Made by a program: the position numbers and the translations under genes
The notes under the pieces: generated by a model
What the model was told of the DNA's origin: nothing
Databases searched by the model: none
The model's input: only the letters and a program-made list of their open reading frames with translations
NCBI GenBank assembly: GCA_021527695.1
Contig: JAKFAO010000002.1
Span: 682,501 to 746,500 of the forward strand
Reading direction: 5' to 3'
From: Naematelia aurantialba
Taxonomy: Eukaryota > Basidiomycota > Tremellomycetes > Tremellales > Naemateliaceae
DNA: 64,000 nt
Shown here: positions 43,668-54,190 of the stretch, piece after piece
Position numbering within the stretch: position 1 is the first letter of the stretch
How the letters are laid out: every line of letters begins with the position of its first letter

Positions 43668-45553
43668 ATGTTCAAGCTCACCAAAGGAAAGCAGACCCTC
43701 GGATCACTGCGAACAGCCATGACTGCCGCCGCTGCCCCAAGCACTGCCTCTCGATTCGCCCCCGCCGCAGCCACCGCGGTGGAGCAGGTCTCCTCCCTGT
43801 GGAAGGGGACGACGGCCGACGGGGGCAAGACGAAAAACTTCATCGGGGGGCACTTTGTCGACTCCAAGGCATCGACATGGCTCGATGTTCGCGACCCAGT
43901 GGGTGACAATGTGGAATTGACTGACAATAGTCGACTCAAACTGTCGTCAACCAAGTGCCAGAGACTACCGAAGATGAATTCAATGCTGCCGTTGACGCGG
44001 CGGCCGAGGCCTACAAGACTTGGTCAACGACTAGCATTATTCGACGCCAACGCATAGTGTTCGAGTGAGTGTCGAAGTTGAGTCTGCAAAGCTGAGCGAA
44101 GACTACAACATCTGATCCGCCAACACACCCCTGATATTGCCAACTCGATTGTCCTGGAGCAAGGCAAGACCTTTGCTGATGCACAAGGGGATGTGCACCG
44201 AGGCTTGCAGGTGGTCGAGACTGCCACAGCCATCACTTCCACTCTGCTCGGCGACAAGCTCGAGGTCGCTGGAGACATGGACACGTATTCCCGACGACTG
44301 CCACTGGGGGTATGCGCATGCATCACTCCATTCAACTTCCCAGCCATGTGAGATTTCCAGATCGAGACCATGACTGACAGCAGGATCGTCCTCTGGTCTG
44401 CAGCATTGGCTACGGTCACCGGAAATACACTGATTATCAAGCCCTCCGAGAGGGACCCCGGTGCCACCATGATCATTGCCGAGTTGTGCGAGCGAGCTGG
44501 CTTTCCTAAAGGCGTCATCAATGTGTACGTGGATCGGTCGGCTTCACTGATGAAAGTGTCCACGGGTCGGCGGCGACTGTAAACAGGATCTGCGATCACC
44601 CAAAAATCAAGGCGATCTCGTTTGTTGGAGGAGATAACGCAGGGAAGCACATTTATACTCGTGCAACGGCCGTGGGCAAACGGGTTCAAGCCAATATGGG
44701 CGCCAAGAATCACGCCGTCATCATGCCAGATGGTGAGTCGTGTCTCAGATGAGCTGACATAAAGCCAACAAGAATCTCACTCTGAATGCGGTCGCGGGTG
44801 CCGCTTTCGGTGCAGCCGGCCAGCGATGCATGGCACTCTCAGTTGGTGAGTCGCCCTGTGTGGAAGACGGCTCAGACTCGCAGCACTCTTTGTCGGCGCA
44901 GCCCAGCAATGGATTCCCGACTTGATCGAGCGCGCTAAAAGCCTCAAAGTCACCGGCGGATTCGAACATGGCGCGGATCTCGGTCCGGTTATATCTCCGC
45001 AAGCAAAAGAGCGCATAGAGGGATTCATCGCATCTGCCGACAAGGAGGGTGGCAAGATACTCCTCGATGGCAGAGGATTCCAGGTCCCCGAATATCCAGA
45101 GGGCAACTTTATCGGGCCGACCGTGCTCGAGGTGACAACAGACATGAAAGCCTATAAGAACGAGATTTTCGGACCGGTATTATGTATCGTGTCTGCAAAG
45201 ACTCTGGACGAGGCCATTGAGATTATCAACGCGAATCCATAGTGAGTTCTACTTCGAAACATTGGTTGACGAGCAGCGGAAACGGTGCTGCCATTTTCAC
45301 CAGCAACGGTGCGACAGGCAGAAAGTTCGAGACGCTCGCGGAACCTGGCCAGATCGGGATCAATGTTGCAGTCCCTGTGCCGTTGCCAATGTTCAATTGG
45401 TCTGGTAACAAGGGTTCATTCATGGGTGACATTCCCTTCTACGGCAAGACCGGTCTCGACTTTTATACGCAGAGAAAGACGACAACGGCACTGTGGCCCC
45501 ACGAAGATGCGATTAGTGAGAAAGCGTCGGTCGTGATGCCGCAGTTCCATTAG
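43668..45553 (+). CDS. ALDH6A1: Methylmalonate-semialdehyde dehydrogenase (acylating), mitochondrial
   Basis: Converts (methyl)malonate semialdehyde to propionyl- or acetyl-CoA in valine, beta-alanine and inositol breakdown. Start at 43668: basic presequence ([15 protein letters not shown]..), then [20 protein letters not shown], spliced to [24 protein letters not shown]. Aldehyde-dehydrogenase core: [75 protein letters not shown], the active-site Cys in [25 protein letters not shown], and [18 protein letters not shown]. The QRCMALS and MGAKNH motifs are typical of this subfamily. Six or so short introns. C-terminus [12 protein letters not shown]. Length and motif order are normal. Confidence 0.95.
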
Positions 45554-45607
45554 TATGCACACTGTTACATTGCTGGTTGTCACATCTTCAGAGGGGAGAT
45601 ACAAACA

Positions 45608-46573
45608 CTAGTGACCTCGTGTGCGATCCTCCTCCATTTGACGTTCCAGTTCCTGAGCATCTGCCAACTCCCTCCGCCGCATAGCATTCTCCTCCTCCAC
45701 GAGCATCAGCTTGGCTTTGGCCATAATATACCGGACCTGCCAGCGGGGCCTGCTGAACACATCAACCGATACCCTAGAGTCGTCTGGATCGAGCATGGTG
45801 CCGACGCTTTGGCCTGCACTGGGCCATTGCTCGGAGACGCCCTCGTCAAAGTCCACCTCGGCCGCTTGGGAAAAGGCCACCCTCACAGCGGCCAGCGCGG
45901 CCTTGTCCAGAGCATCAATTTCCCATTCCCGACGCCTTGTTCGAAGGCGAGGGATCACTTCAGCCAGATCTGGATCCTGTATTAGGTCCACGTCATCCGC
46001 CATGGGAGGAGAGAGCGGTTTGACTGTCAGCGCCGAGCTAGGTTCCCGTTTCTTCTTTGGCGCATCTATTGGCGCATCGTGCAGTGAGCGCAGATGCTTG
46101 TTGAGTGCGTCGGAGCGAGTGAATGTCTTTTGGCACCCTTCTTGTCAGCTAAAAAGGTGGTAATTGCTTACCTGGGGCAGTGCAAGTGTATGGTCGCTCG
46201 CCCGTGTGTGCACGAATGTGGGTAATGAGCGAGTGTCGAGTCGCCTGTTTCTGTCCCCGTCGCGAGCACTTGTTCCACTCGCACATGTATATGTCTCTGC
46301 CAGCCCCGATGTGATCTGCCATGAGTGATGAATGTAGAACAAGAGCTCACCGGTATGAAGGTGCTTGACCAGACTATCCTGGTCGTTGAACGCGACTTCA
46401 CAATCTGCCCATTCACATCTGACCACCGCCTCCTCTTCGGACGACAGCAGCTCGTCAATCTGAGCATCGACGTCCATGGGGTCGCTACTGGGTCCTCCAG
46501 AATGGAGCGACTCGTCGTTGTCGACCGCGAAAGATGGCCCTTGTCTCAAAGGTGAGCTGTGAGGGATCTCCAT
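45608..46573 (-). CDS. C2H2 zinc-finger protein, three fingers
   Basis: Predicted DNA-binding protein of about 290 residues. Start at 46573 (MEIPHSSPLRQG). An acidic N-terminal segment precedes three C2H2 fingers: CEWADCEVAFNDQDSLVKHLHTDH, CEWNKCSRRGQKQATRHSLITHIRAH, and TGERPYTCTAPGCQKTFTRSDALNKHLRSLH. The TGERPY linker and the W-containing first fingers recall Gli/Zic- and Rim101-type arrays. The second half (RTRRREWEIDALDKAALAAVRV; RPRWQVRYIMAKAKLMLVEEENAMRRRELADAQELERQMEED) is helical, ending in a charged coiled coil. Target and pathway unknown. Two short introns fall within the finger region. Divergent from APC4 with about 78 bp between start codons. Confidence 0.82.
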
Positions 46574-46651
46574 GACAAGCACGGTCAAAAAGCAACAAAA
46601 TGAAAACAAGGACCGAGTGGAGTCCGCATCTGTTCAAGTTCGACCATCATC

Positions 46652-49094
46652 ATGTTTCCAGCAGCAGCGATCCATTCGTTTGCCCAGCTTGCAAGCATCC
46701 CATTGGAGCAACCATGCGAGCTACATCCTCAAGCATGTAATCCGACGATGGATCTGGTCGCTCTGCTGTTGCCCGCGGGCCAGAGCATCAAGGGCAAAGG
46801 TCGTGCCGGTGAGGGTAGGACCAAAGTTCAGCTGTGGAGGATGATATCTGGGGCCAAGGTTTGGGAAGTGGACCTTGATGGCGTCGCCGAGGGACTGGCT
46901 TGGAGCAGAGACGGTGAGTAGAGGCGTGCGTGCAAGCTAATAACAGGCTTGCATCTGTCTCTGGTAGTCCTCCGATATCCATCATTACCTTCAAGCTTTC
47001 TGCAGCCATCTGAACATTGGCATCCGGCCGCGATCACTTTGGAGCATCTGTCTGTGCACTCTGGAGAGGTTGTCAGATCCGTGCCACTCTCCATCCCGGA
47101 GAGGCTCGAGAGAGGCAGGTGGAGCCTGGAGTGGACGAGCGAGGGTGCAGGCTGGACCCAACCAAGAGTGAGCAAGGAGAGAGAAGCTCTGATTCAGTTC
47201 AGAATGGTTCAAGCTTGTATTTGATCGACTCCCTTCCACGACCGTCGGTTGTGGACCCGCCTAAACACCCCAATATGCTTCCCTTTGCGCTGCCAACAGT
47301 TACGACATCAAAAGTCCCAACACTCCATTCAAAACTGGCTCAGTTGCCTTCGTTACTGCCTCGCGAGTATCTGGTCGAGTCCGACGTTCTGCTCATCTCA
47401 CCACCCGGCTCCAGCACACAAGAGCGCTTGCTGACCGGCACGTTTCCGCTGCCCGCATCTACACCACAATATATCTCGCTGGCCTTGATCTTTGACCGCC
47501 TAAGCCGGTATCTGGATACTGTGTTGCGTGGTCTCGAAGCAGCAGAGCATGCACTTCGGGAAGCGAATAGACAGACGGCCATCTGGCGTGAAGATCTTGA
47601 GGCTTGTGCCGAACAGCAAGGCAGTAAGTGTGAGAGGGAGCTCGACGCGACGCTAAGGTGCAGTGGCGCGTGATCAGGTCCACGCCGATCTGTTCCGGCT
47701 CTTGATGACCGGCCGAAGTGACGTTGCTGTCTCTGACTGGCTGGGCAAGAACCTCACAGCACGAGTAGGTCATCTATCGACTGCGCTGAGTTCAGACCAT
47801 CGCAAAATGGGAACAAGTTCTTGATACTGCCTATGCCACTATTGGCAGAACGATGCGCGAGAGCGTCTGTCCTGCAATCGAATATATCATTCTTTTACTG
47901 GAGGATCTGCAAGGATGGACAGAACCGTATGTTCCCAACTTGAACAAAGCTGAGTTGCAGCATCGTGAATCTAGACAATTCTGCAATTGACGCCGCGCTC
48001 ACTTCGTCGGCTGTCCTGGCTGCCCATTGTGACAACATGCGACAAGAGGCCAATCATGCTGCATACTGCGCCGCAGAATTTATGAAGTGGCTCAGATATG
48101 GCGAGTCGACCAAAAGACGGCGCTTACGACAGAGATCGCTCGCACGACCGCAGGAGATCAGAGTAGCGACATGGCGCCAATATTCATGCACGACCTCAAG
48201 TACACATGGGCCTTTATGTGGAACGCCTTGGTGGCATCCCCCTTCCCTTCTCGTGCTTCGTCCAGCTTTTCAAATAGCATTCTTGACGCGCCACAATCTG
48301 TCATGACTTATCTTACGTCGCTAGAGATGGCAGTAGGCGAAACAATGGCCCGACTGGAACGATCAGCGCCCCGGAATGACTTTTCCTCGCCACCCTTGGC
48401 GTCCGTTTCGTTTGAAAATTCCATTTCCGTGGAACTAGCATCACCTCACGGAGGCGCCTCAGCGCCTGGCACGCCGGGGAGGCCTACTCCTAAAGGCTAT
48501 GTGTCTGAAATGCCGTCTACATGGGCGGATGGCCTTGTTCACAAATGTGTCAAGATAGTCTCAGAGACTTTGCGAGGTGCGACCCAGCAAGCATCAAATG
48601 GGTGTTGTGGTCCATTTTTTGATCAACGTCGAATTGACAAAGTGAGTCAATCGTGTGGCACAACTGATGTTAGACTACGTGGACGGCACAGGCAACGCCA
48701 GAGTCACTTCTCCTCTGCGCGACACCTGATCAAGGCACCCCCACCTCAGTGGTGTTCCCACTGCATATCTCCTGTCTGTCGGTCCAGTTCTTCGACGACG
48801 TTGAGCTGGCCCTTCTTCTGCAAGACAATGAAAATTTGTATCTCGCCATGATCGAATACAACACAGAGCAAGCTTCTGACGGAGTGAGTGACTGGGAGGC
48901 GTCGCTGACACCTTCAGGGCTTGCCCGTTACCCGCTTTCGTTGTCTACCGTCAGCACTTGAGGACAGCAAACCGGCGATGGCACTCAACGGCCGAGCCGG
49001 CCGGCGAGTGGGGTGTATCGCAACGTCCGACAGCATCGAAGTGCTGGATATGGATGGAAGCGAGGACGACGAATTAGACATGTCCGATGCATAG
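46652..49094 (+). CDS. APC4: Anaphase-promoting complex subunit 4
   Basis: Scaffold subunit of the APC/C ubiquitin ligase that triggers anaphase. Start at 46652: MFPAAAIHSFAQLASIPL, then CNPTMDLVALLLP and KVQLWRMISGAKVWEVDLDGVAEGLAWSRDG, the degenerate WD40 start typical of Apc4. The central helical domain follows across introns (QVHADLFRLLMTGRSDVAVSDWLGKNL; TIAKWEQVLDTAYATIGRTMRESVCPAIEYIILLLEDLQGW; AHCDNMRQEANHAAYCAAEFMKWLRY), then the C-terminal propeller half with FFDDVELALLLQDNENLYLAMIEYN and GLPVTRFRCLP. Acidic end EDDELDMSDA. The splice TQPR/NGSSLYLID uses the second of two tandem AGs. The last stop is at 49092-49094. Confidence 0.9.
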
Positions 49095-49095
49095 G

Positions 49096-49508
49096 TCAAT
49101 CGTCTGCGAGTTCTTCGTCCTCGACATCTGGTATTGTGAATTTAGGCTCACGAAAGCTTCCATCCTCCTCCTTGAGGCTACCATGAGCAATGTCATTCTA
49201 AAGACCTACCTGATAAACACCTTGGTCCATCTGCCCCATCCGAGCCGCAGCAGGCTCTTGGTCATGTCATCTTCATCCAGTTCTCTCAAACCGGGACTGC
49301 CCTCTGCGCCCTCCACCGCTTCCCTTTCGATCCACAGACGGAAATCGGATGTCGACCGGGGTATCTGTGCGGATAGACTGAATTGTAGAGGCTCAAAAGT
49401 GGGGAGCAGCTGTGCTTTGAGAGCTACGAGGGATCTACGGATCAGCGTGTTCGACACATACACCAACGTTGACTGAGCTACTGATAATAGGATGGCTGAG
49501 CGCTCCAA
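49096..49508 (-). CDS. Small conserved-looking protein, unknown function
   Basis: At least two exons. The larger codes TLVYVSNTLIRRSLVALKAQLLPTFEPLQFSLSAQIP, then RSTSDFRLWIEREAVEG and KSLLRLGWGRWTKVFIR. After a 34-nt intron the end is LKEEDGSFREPKFTIPDVEDEELADD. Helical, with a tryptophan-rich C-terminal half. The 5' end is unresolved: an ATG at 49508 is in frame, but additional upstream exons (to about 49635) are likely. I do not recognise the family. The stop codon is one base from the APC4 stop on the opposite strand, so their transcripts must overlap. Confidence 0.6.
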
Positions 49509-49822
49509 GTGAAAAGTAATGTGACAGATATCTGAGCGTTTTGGGGGCTACCAAGTCAGCACGTTTGCGTCGAGAGGAAGGATCTGGACTGACCATGGTG
49601 ATGCGAGGCGGAACGAGACGAGGTCATTCCCAACATGAATGCATAGGGATATCTTGTGTGCCCGACTCCCCAGCGCGTCGTCGGCGATCGCCGCCGTTCA
49701 CGGCTGCTGCCAACACCTGTGGCGCGCTGCATTCGCCTTTACTACCTACCGTGCTCTTTGGGCATGGGTCTTTGAGATCAACACCCTCGGGCTGCAGCTC
49801 AAGGCTAAAGTCGAGCGGTGAC

Positions 49823-51050
49823 ATGTCCCCAACGGATGACTCACCCGAGTTCTGGGGCTCGGCCAACGACTTTGCGTCGTCGCAGCCGACCCCTGGAGAT
49901 GCTTCGCTACTTCGTCGTCGACCGAAGATGAGAGAGACCAGTGTCTCGGGGGAGGTACATCCCCTCGCACGTGAGATGGAGCTGGAAGACGAAGGTGTCT
50001 CGCGTCCGGCACTAAGGCGTCTGACAAGCGAGACGGAACGGCAGGTGGCAGAGAGTTCAAGGAGTGCTGCGAGTGATGGGACCAGCCGAAGGGAGAGCTT
50101 GGATCTGCTTCGCATGAGTACCGTCGAAACCGGAGGAGAAGTCGAGGTCATCCTCCACCAGGTAGGTTGAACCCCAACGTAGCTCACGAACAGGTCAAAG
50201 CTTCCGAGTCGCTTCCTGGGGTAGCACTGCTATACGGTATAGACGTGAGCAGCGATGATGGAGATTGAGCTTACGCCAGCTGGCGACGTTGCGAAAGGTA
50301 AACAAGCTTTGGCCCTCCGATCCCATGCACCTTCGCACTCATTTATACATTCCTCTCGACGCCTGTCGATGGTCAAAGGCGAGCGAAACACTCCATCGTG
50401 GCCCGGGTGACGGACAAGTCACTTTAGTGCCCAAAATACTCAGCATGGGCAAAGAGAGAGAAAGGATCATACGGCGGAGCATGAGCGAGAGTCAGGTGAC
50501 TGATGGGCATGCATTCAGAGAGGAGGACTCGACAAACACGCTAGGTGATCGGCAAAGCATTGATCATGCGCGTCTGGACAGTAGCGACGACAGGACCCGC
50601 GTCTTGGATATTGTGCGAATCCCAGCTTCACAACTGCGATTTTTTCCAAAAGCGCAACGCGTTGAACCTAGAAGATCCTTCGACCGAGATCGAAGATCAT
50701 CCGGGCCCAGCATTTCAAACGATCTACGAACCCTTCCATCACCGCTCAAGCCCCCAGACCCCAAGCCGAAATCCAACATGGTTCGCCTCCGTCCCCCGAC
50801 CTCACAGAAACCTCTCCACACGTCAAGCGCGATTGCAAACCGCCTTTCGTCACTGTTCATCGTGCCCCCTCCACCTTCACACCAATTACCCGGAGTGCAA
50901 AGACGAATCTCCACAGAGCGCAGCTCGCCTCGCGTATCGAGGCGGCCCTCAAATGCTTCGACACCTCTGCCTGAGCTTCTGGAACTGCGCTTGAGGACCA
51001 ACGACGGAGCCAACGGACCCGGTGTGACGGAACGCAAGAAGTCTAAATGA
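49823..51050 (+). CDS. Intracellular LysM-domain protein
   Basis: No signal peptide. Start at 49823 (MSPTDDSPEFWGSANDFAS). After an acidic and serine-rich N-terminus, three exons build one LysM motif: VEVILHQVKASESLPGVALLYGIDLATLRKVNKLWPSDPMHLRTHLYIPLDAC. It most resembles the eukaryotic LYSMD group rather than secreted chitin-binding effectors. Those LysM proteins are cytosolic or membrane-associated and poorly understood; chitin binding is not implied. The C-terminal half is disordered and basic, with RIPASQLRFFPKAQR and many Ser/Pro/Arg residues, ending TERKKSK. The introns are short and preserve frame. Confidence 0.82.
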
Positions 51051-51066
51051 CATATCCATGATACTG

Positions 51067-51813
51067 CTATGCTGATAGTACTGGAAGAACGTCGCCGACA
51101 TCCCGAAGCTTGCTGCCTACGGCACTAGTAGACTTTCATTAGCTGTCGTCAAAGACAGATCTCACTTTGGCATAATTGGTTAGATGCACATCTGCAGCAT
51201 CGAATTTCAATTTGATCTCCTTCTTCATTTTGATCAACGAGTCGCGATGTTTGATCAATTGGGCTAAGACCGCCTCCCGTCTACGCATCAGCTGGGTTTG
51301 AGCCGCCCCTCACCTCTCGATCTCTACCAACTCTTGTTCCAGTCTTTTGATGATTGAAACGTGCAAGTCTGACGAGACTGGTGTTTTTGAAGCCTCTTCT
51401 CCCAGTGCTAGAGGAAGACGGGTATACGACGGTCTGCAGTCAGCCCAGTCACGTCTCACCACGTACACATAGTCGTCACAACGCTGGATTTCTGCAGCCA
51501 CACGATCGCGCTCGTACTCGACAGTCCGTAGACCCACGTCCAATTCATCGAGCTCAACTCTAGCATCGGCTGCACCAACACGCGTAGCATTCAACAGAAC
51601 ATGAGCTCGTCTGGTGAGCTGCCGCATCTGCGAAGTCAAAACTTGAATCGGGGCGGGATATTGCGAAGGTGAGGGGCTGTTGATGTAAAGCTGAACAGCT
51701 TGGAGAAGAGGTTCAATGTCGGGAGGGTCGAAGGAAGGGAGGTGCCCGGGAAGAGGGAGAACGACGAGTTGATCATGAGGGCATGGTGCCGATATCACGT
51801 TTGGGAGCACCAT
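51067..51813 (-). CDS. THOC5: THO complex subunit 5-like protein
   Basis: The THO complex couples transcription to mRNA export. The protein opens MVLPNVISAPCPHDQL, then a helical region matching the THOC5 N-terminal pattern: ARVELDELDVGLRTVEYERDRVAAEIQRCDDY, continuing after a 33-nt intron (51434-51466) as PSYTRLPLALGEE, then IIKRLEQELVEIERREAVLAQLIKHRDSLIKMKKEIKLKFDA. It ends DVGDVLPVLSA. At roughly 220 residues it covers only the coiled-coil half of animal THOC5. A short fungal form is plausible, and so is another coiled-coil family, so the name is tentative. Convergent with the LysM gene (16 bp between stops). Confidence 0.55.
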
Positions 51814-51970
51814 GACCAGGAGCCAGGAGACGTCTTATCCCCCCTTAGCAAGAGACTGAGAAACGGTGAAAATGAGTGCAAGAGAGGGTAGGAGCCGGCG
51901 GCGACCACCGCTCAACCAGTGTTTACCTTACGTAATCATGAATTTCCATTCGTCGAACTGAGTCGGGTTT

Positions 51971-52011
51971 TTCTATTCTCGCTCTCTCTTGCTGTCGCTC
52001 TCTCTCTGTCG
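51971..52011 (+). promoter_or_regulatory. CT-rich leader of aspartokinase gene
   Basis: Pyrimidine tract with repeated CTCTCT units ending about 50 bp before the ATG, matching the CT runs upstream of uricase and the coiled-coil gene. Inferred transcription-start or 5'-leader element. Confidence 0.4.
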
Positions 52012-52060
52012 GTGGACAGAACCACGAGCCGACAAAGATAGCGTCAAAATAACGGCGAGA

Positions 52061-53934
52061 ATGAACGGCGACCTGCGGCGTAATGTCGACGACGAGTCGA
52101 TTCCGTGGATCGTGCAAAAGTACGGCGGCACCTCGGTGGGCAAGTCCCTAGCCAGCATTACCCGCATTGTCGAGTAAGTGCAATCCTGCTGTTTAATCTA
52201 ACGCTTCAGTTCATACATACCAAATTCAAGAGTCGCCCTCGTATGCTCTGCAAGGTCTTCCCACACCAAAGCATTGGGAACTACAAATCTCCTCCTCCAG
52301 GCCTCGACAGAGGCGCTGCTACCTCGTGCCTCCGGCTCGCAGACACCCTTCTTCCCCAAGCGAGTTGGCTCTGGTTTCTTCGCCCCACGTGATGCCGTTG
52401 GTCGTGACATGTCAGGCAGCATGATGTCCTCAATTTCATCGCTCAGAGAGATGGATATGGGCTCCTCGAGCCCCTCACCATTCCAATCTTCTGGGAGACG
52501 CTCGCCAGGTAGCCCACCGCCCTCGGATACTTTCAACGAGACTGTGAACACAATAAAAAAGGGGCATTTGGAGGCTGCACGGGCAAATTTGAGGCCCGGA
52601 CCATTGCGAGATGAACTGGAAGAGGAGATCGAGCGAGACTGCGAGTCTCTCAGAGGGTTCCTTCAAGCTGCACAAGTAAGCATGCGATAGAAAGCCGCTT
52701 ATACAGATCATCGACGAAATATCGCCTCGGAGTCAGGATAGTATCGTTGGAACCGGGGAGCGTCTCGCCTGCAAGATAGTAGCGGCAGCATTGCGAGATA
52801 GAGTGAGTCAAAGAGGGTTAACATACTAAGCTCCCAGGGCGTTGATTCGGAGCTGGTCGTACTAGACACGATCGTCGACTCATCCTTTGCCTCGTACTCT
52901 GATTCGCTCGTTAGCTCCGGTGATCAAGGGGTGGCACAGTTGGGACAGGCGTTTTACGATGACCTGGCAGTGAAACTCCGAGAGCGGATACAAGAGTGTG
53001 GAACTCGAGTACCAGTCATTACCGGTTTTTTTGGTCCTGTTCCTGGTTCACTACTCGCTCAGATCGGTCGTGGTTATACGGATCTCTGCGCAGCCCTCTG
53101 TGCCGTCGGCCTGAACGCCGCCGAACTACAAGTATGGAAAGAAGTCGACGGTATTTTCACCGCCGACCCCCGCAAAGTGCCACAGGCACGACTTGTCCCC
53201 ATTATCACGCCCGACGAAGCAGCCGAGTTGACTTATTATGGATCCGAGGTCATTCATCCTTTCACCATGGAGCAAGTGATTCGGGCAAGGATACCAATCA
53301 GAATCAAGAACGTTGATAACCCTGCCGGTCAGGGAACGATCATATATCCGGACGAGAGCTTCCCTCGCGGCCTTTCCGAGCCTAGGAAAGAGATCGCCCT
53401 TGCCGAACGCATGCCGACTGCAGTGACAATCAAGAATCAGATCATCGTCCTCAACATCCACTCAAACCGCAAAACCATCTCTCATGGGTTCCTCGCACGC
53501 ATCTTTGGGACACTCGATCGCTCTGGTGTCGTCGTTGATCTTATTTCCACGTCAGAAGTGCATGTCTCTATGGCGATGCAGGATTTCAATTCGCGAACCA
53601 GGCTGGATCGTCTTCTCGCCGATCTGCGTCGTATAGGCGATGTGACGCTAAGTCGAGACATGGCCATCCTCTCTCTGGTTGGTCAGAACCTGCGCAATGC
53701 AATCGGAAGTGCCGGTCTCATGTTTACAAGCCTTGCTAAGGCGATGATCAATATCGAGATGATCAGTCAAGGGGCGAGCGAGATCAACATATCTTGCGGT
53801 GAGGTGCTCTCATCAATGCAGAAAGCTGACTCGCAGTGATTGAGAACAAGGATGCGATGAAAGCCTTGAATGTCATCCACGAGTCGTGCTTGACTTATCC
53901 TAGATCGCCAGAGACAGCGGCATCCACCATTTAG
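52061..53934 (+). CDS. HOM3: Aspartate kinase with two ACT domains
   Basis: Phosphorylates aspartate, the first step towards threonine, methionine and isoleucine. Start at 52061 (MNGDLRRNVDDES). Kinase motifs: WIVQKYGGTSVGKSLASITRIV, RVALVCSARS, then an insert of about 85 residues rich in Ser/Gly/Pro, then LRDRGVDSELVVLDTIVD, PVITGFFGPVPGSLLAQIGRGYTDLCAALCAVGLNAAELQVWKEVDGIFTADPRKVPQA, ELTYYGSEVIHPFTMEQVIRARIPIRIKN. Two ACT domains follow (IIVLNIHSNRKTISHGFLARIF; AILSLVGQNLRNAIGSAGLMFTSLAKAMINIEMISQGASEINISCVIEN), usually the site of threonine feedback. Four or five short introns. The fungal-type insert separates the first two conserved blocks; the rest has standard length. Confidence 0.94.
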
Positions 53935-54190
53935 AAACCTTTTGATGCAGGGAGACTCCCACATTAATATCATCTGCGATGCCATCAGTTGTGGCAAAAT
54001 TGCGCAGTTTGCAAAACTCGGGGCCCCACTCCCTTTGGGGTGTCATCGTCGGCGGTGGAGAGCGGGGGGCTTTAAGGTTTCTTGTCTCTCGACGTCCGCT
54101 ATCCCATCTGTGCGCATCTGCAATCCCTCTCCCGTCTGCAATCCCTCTCCCGCGCTGTGCCATAGTCTTCTCTGTCCTATAGCACCCAAA

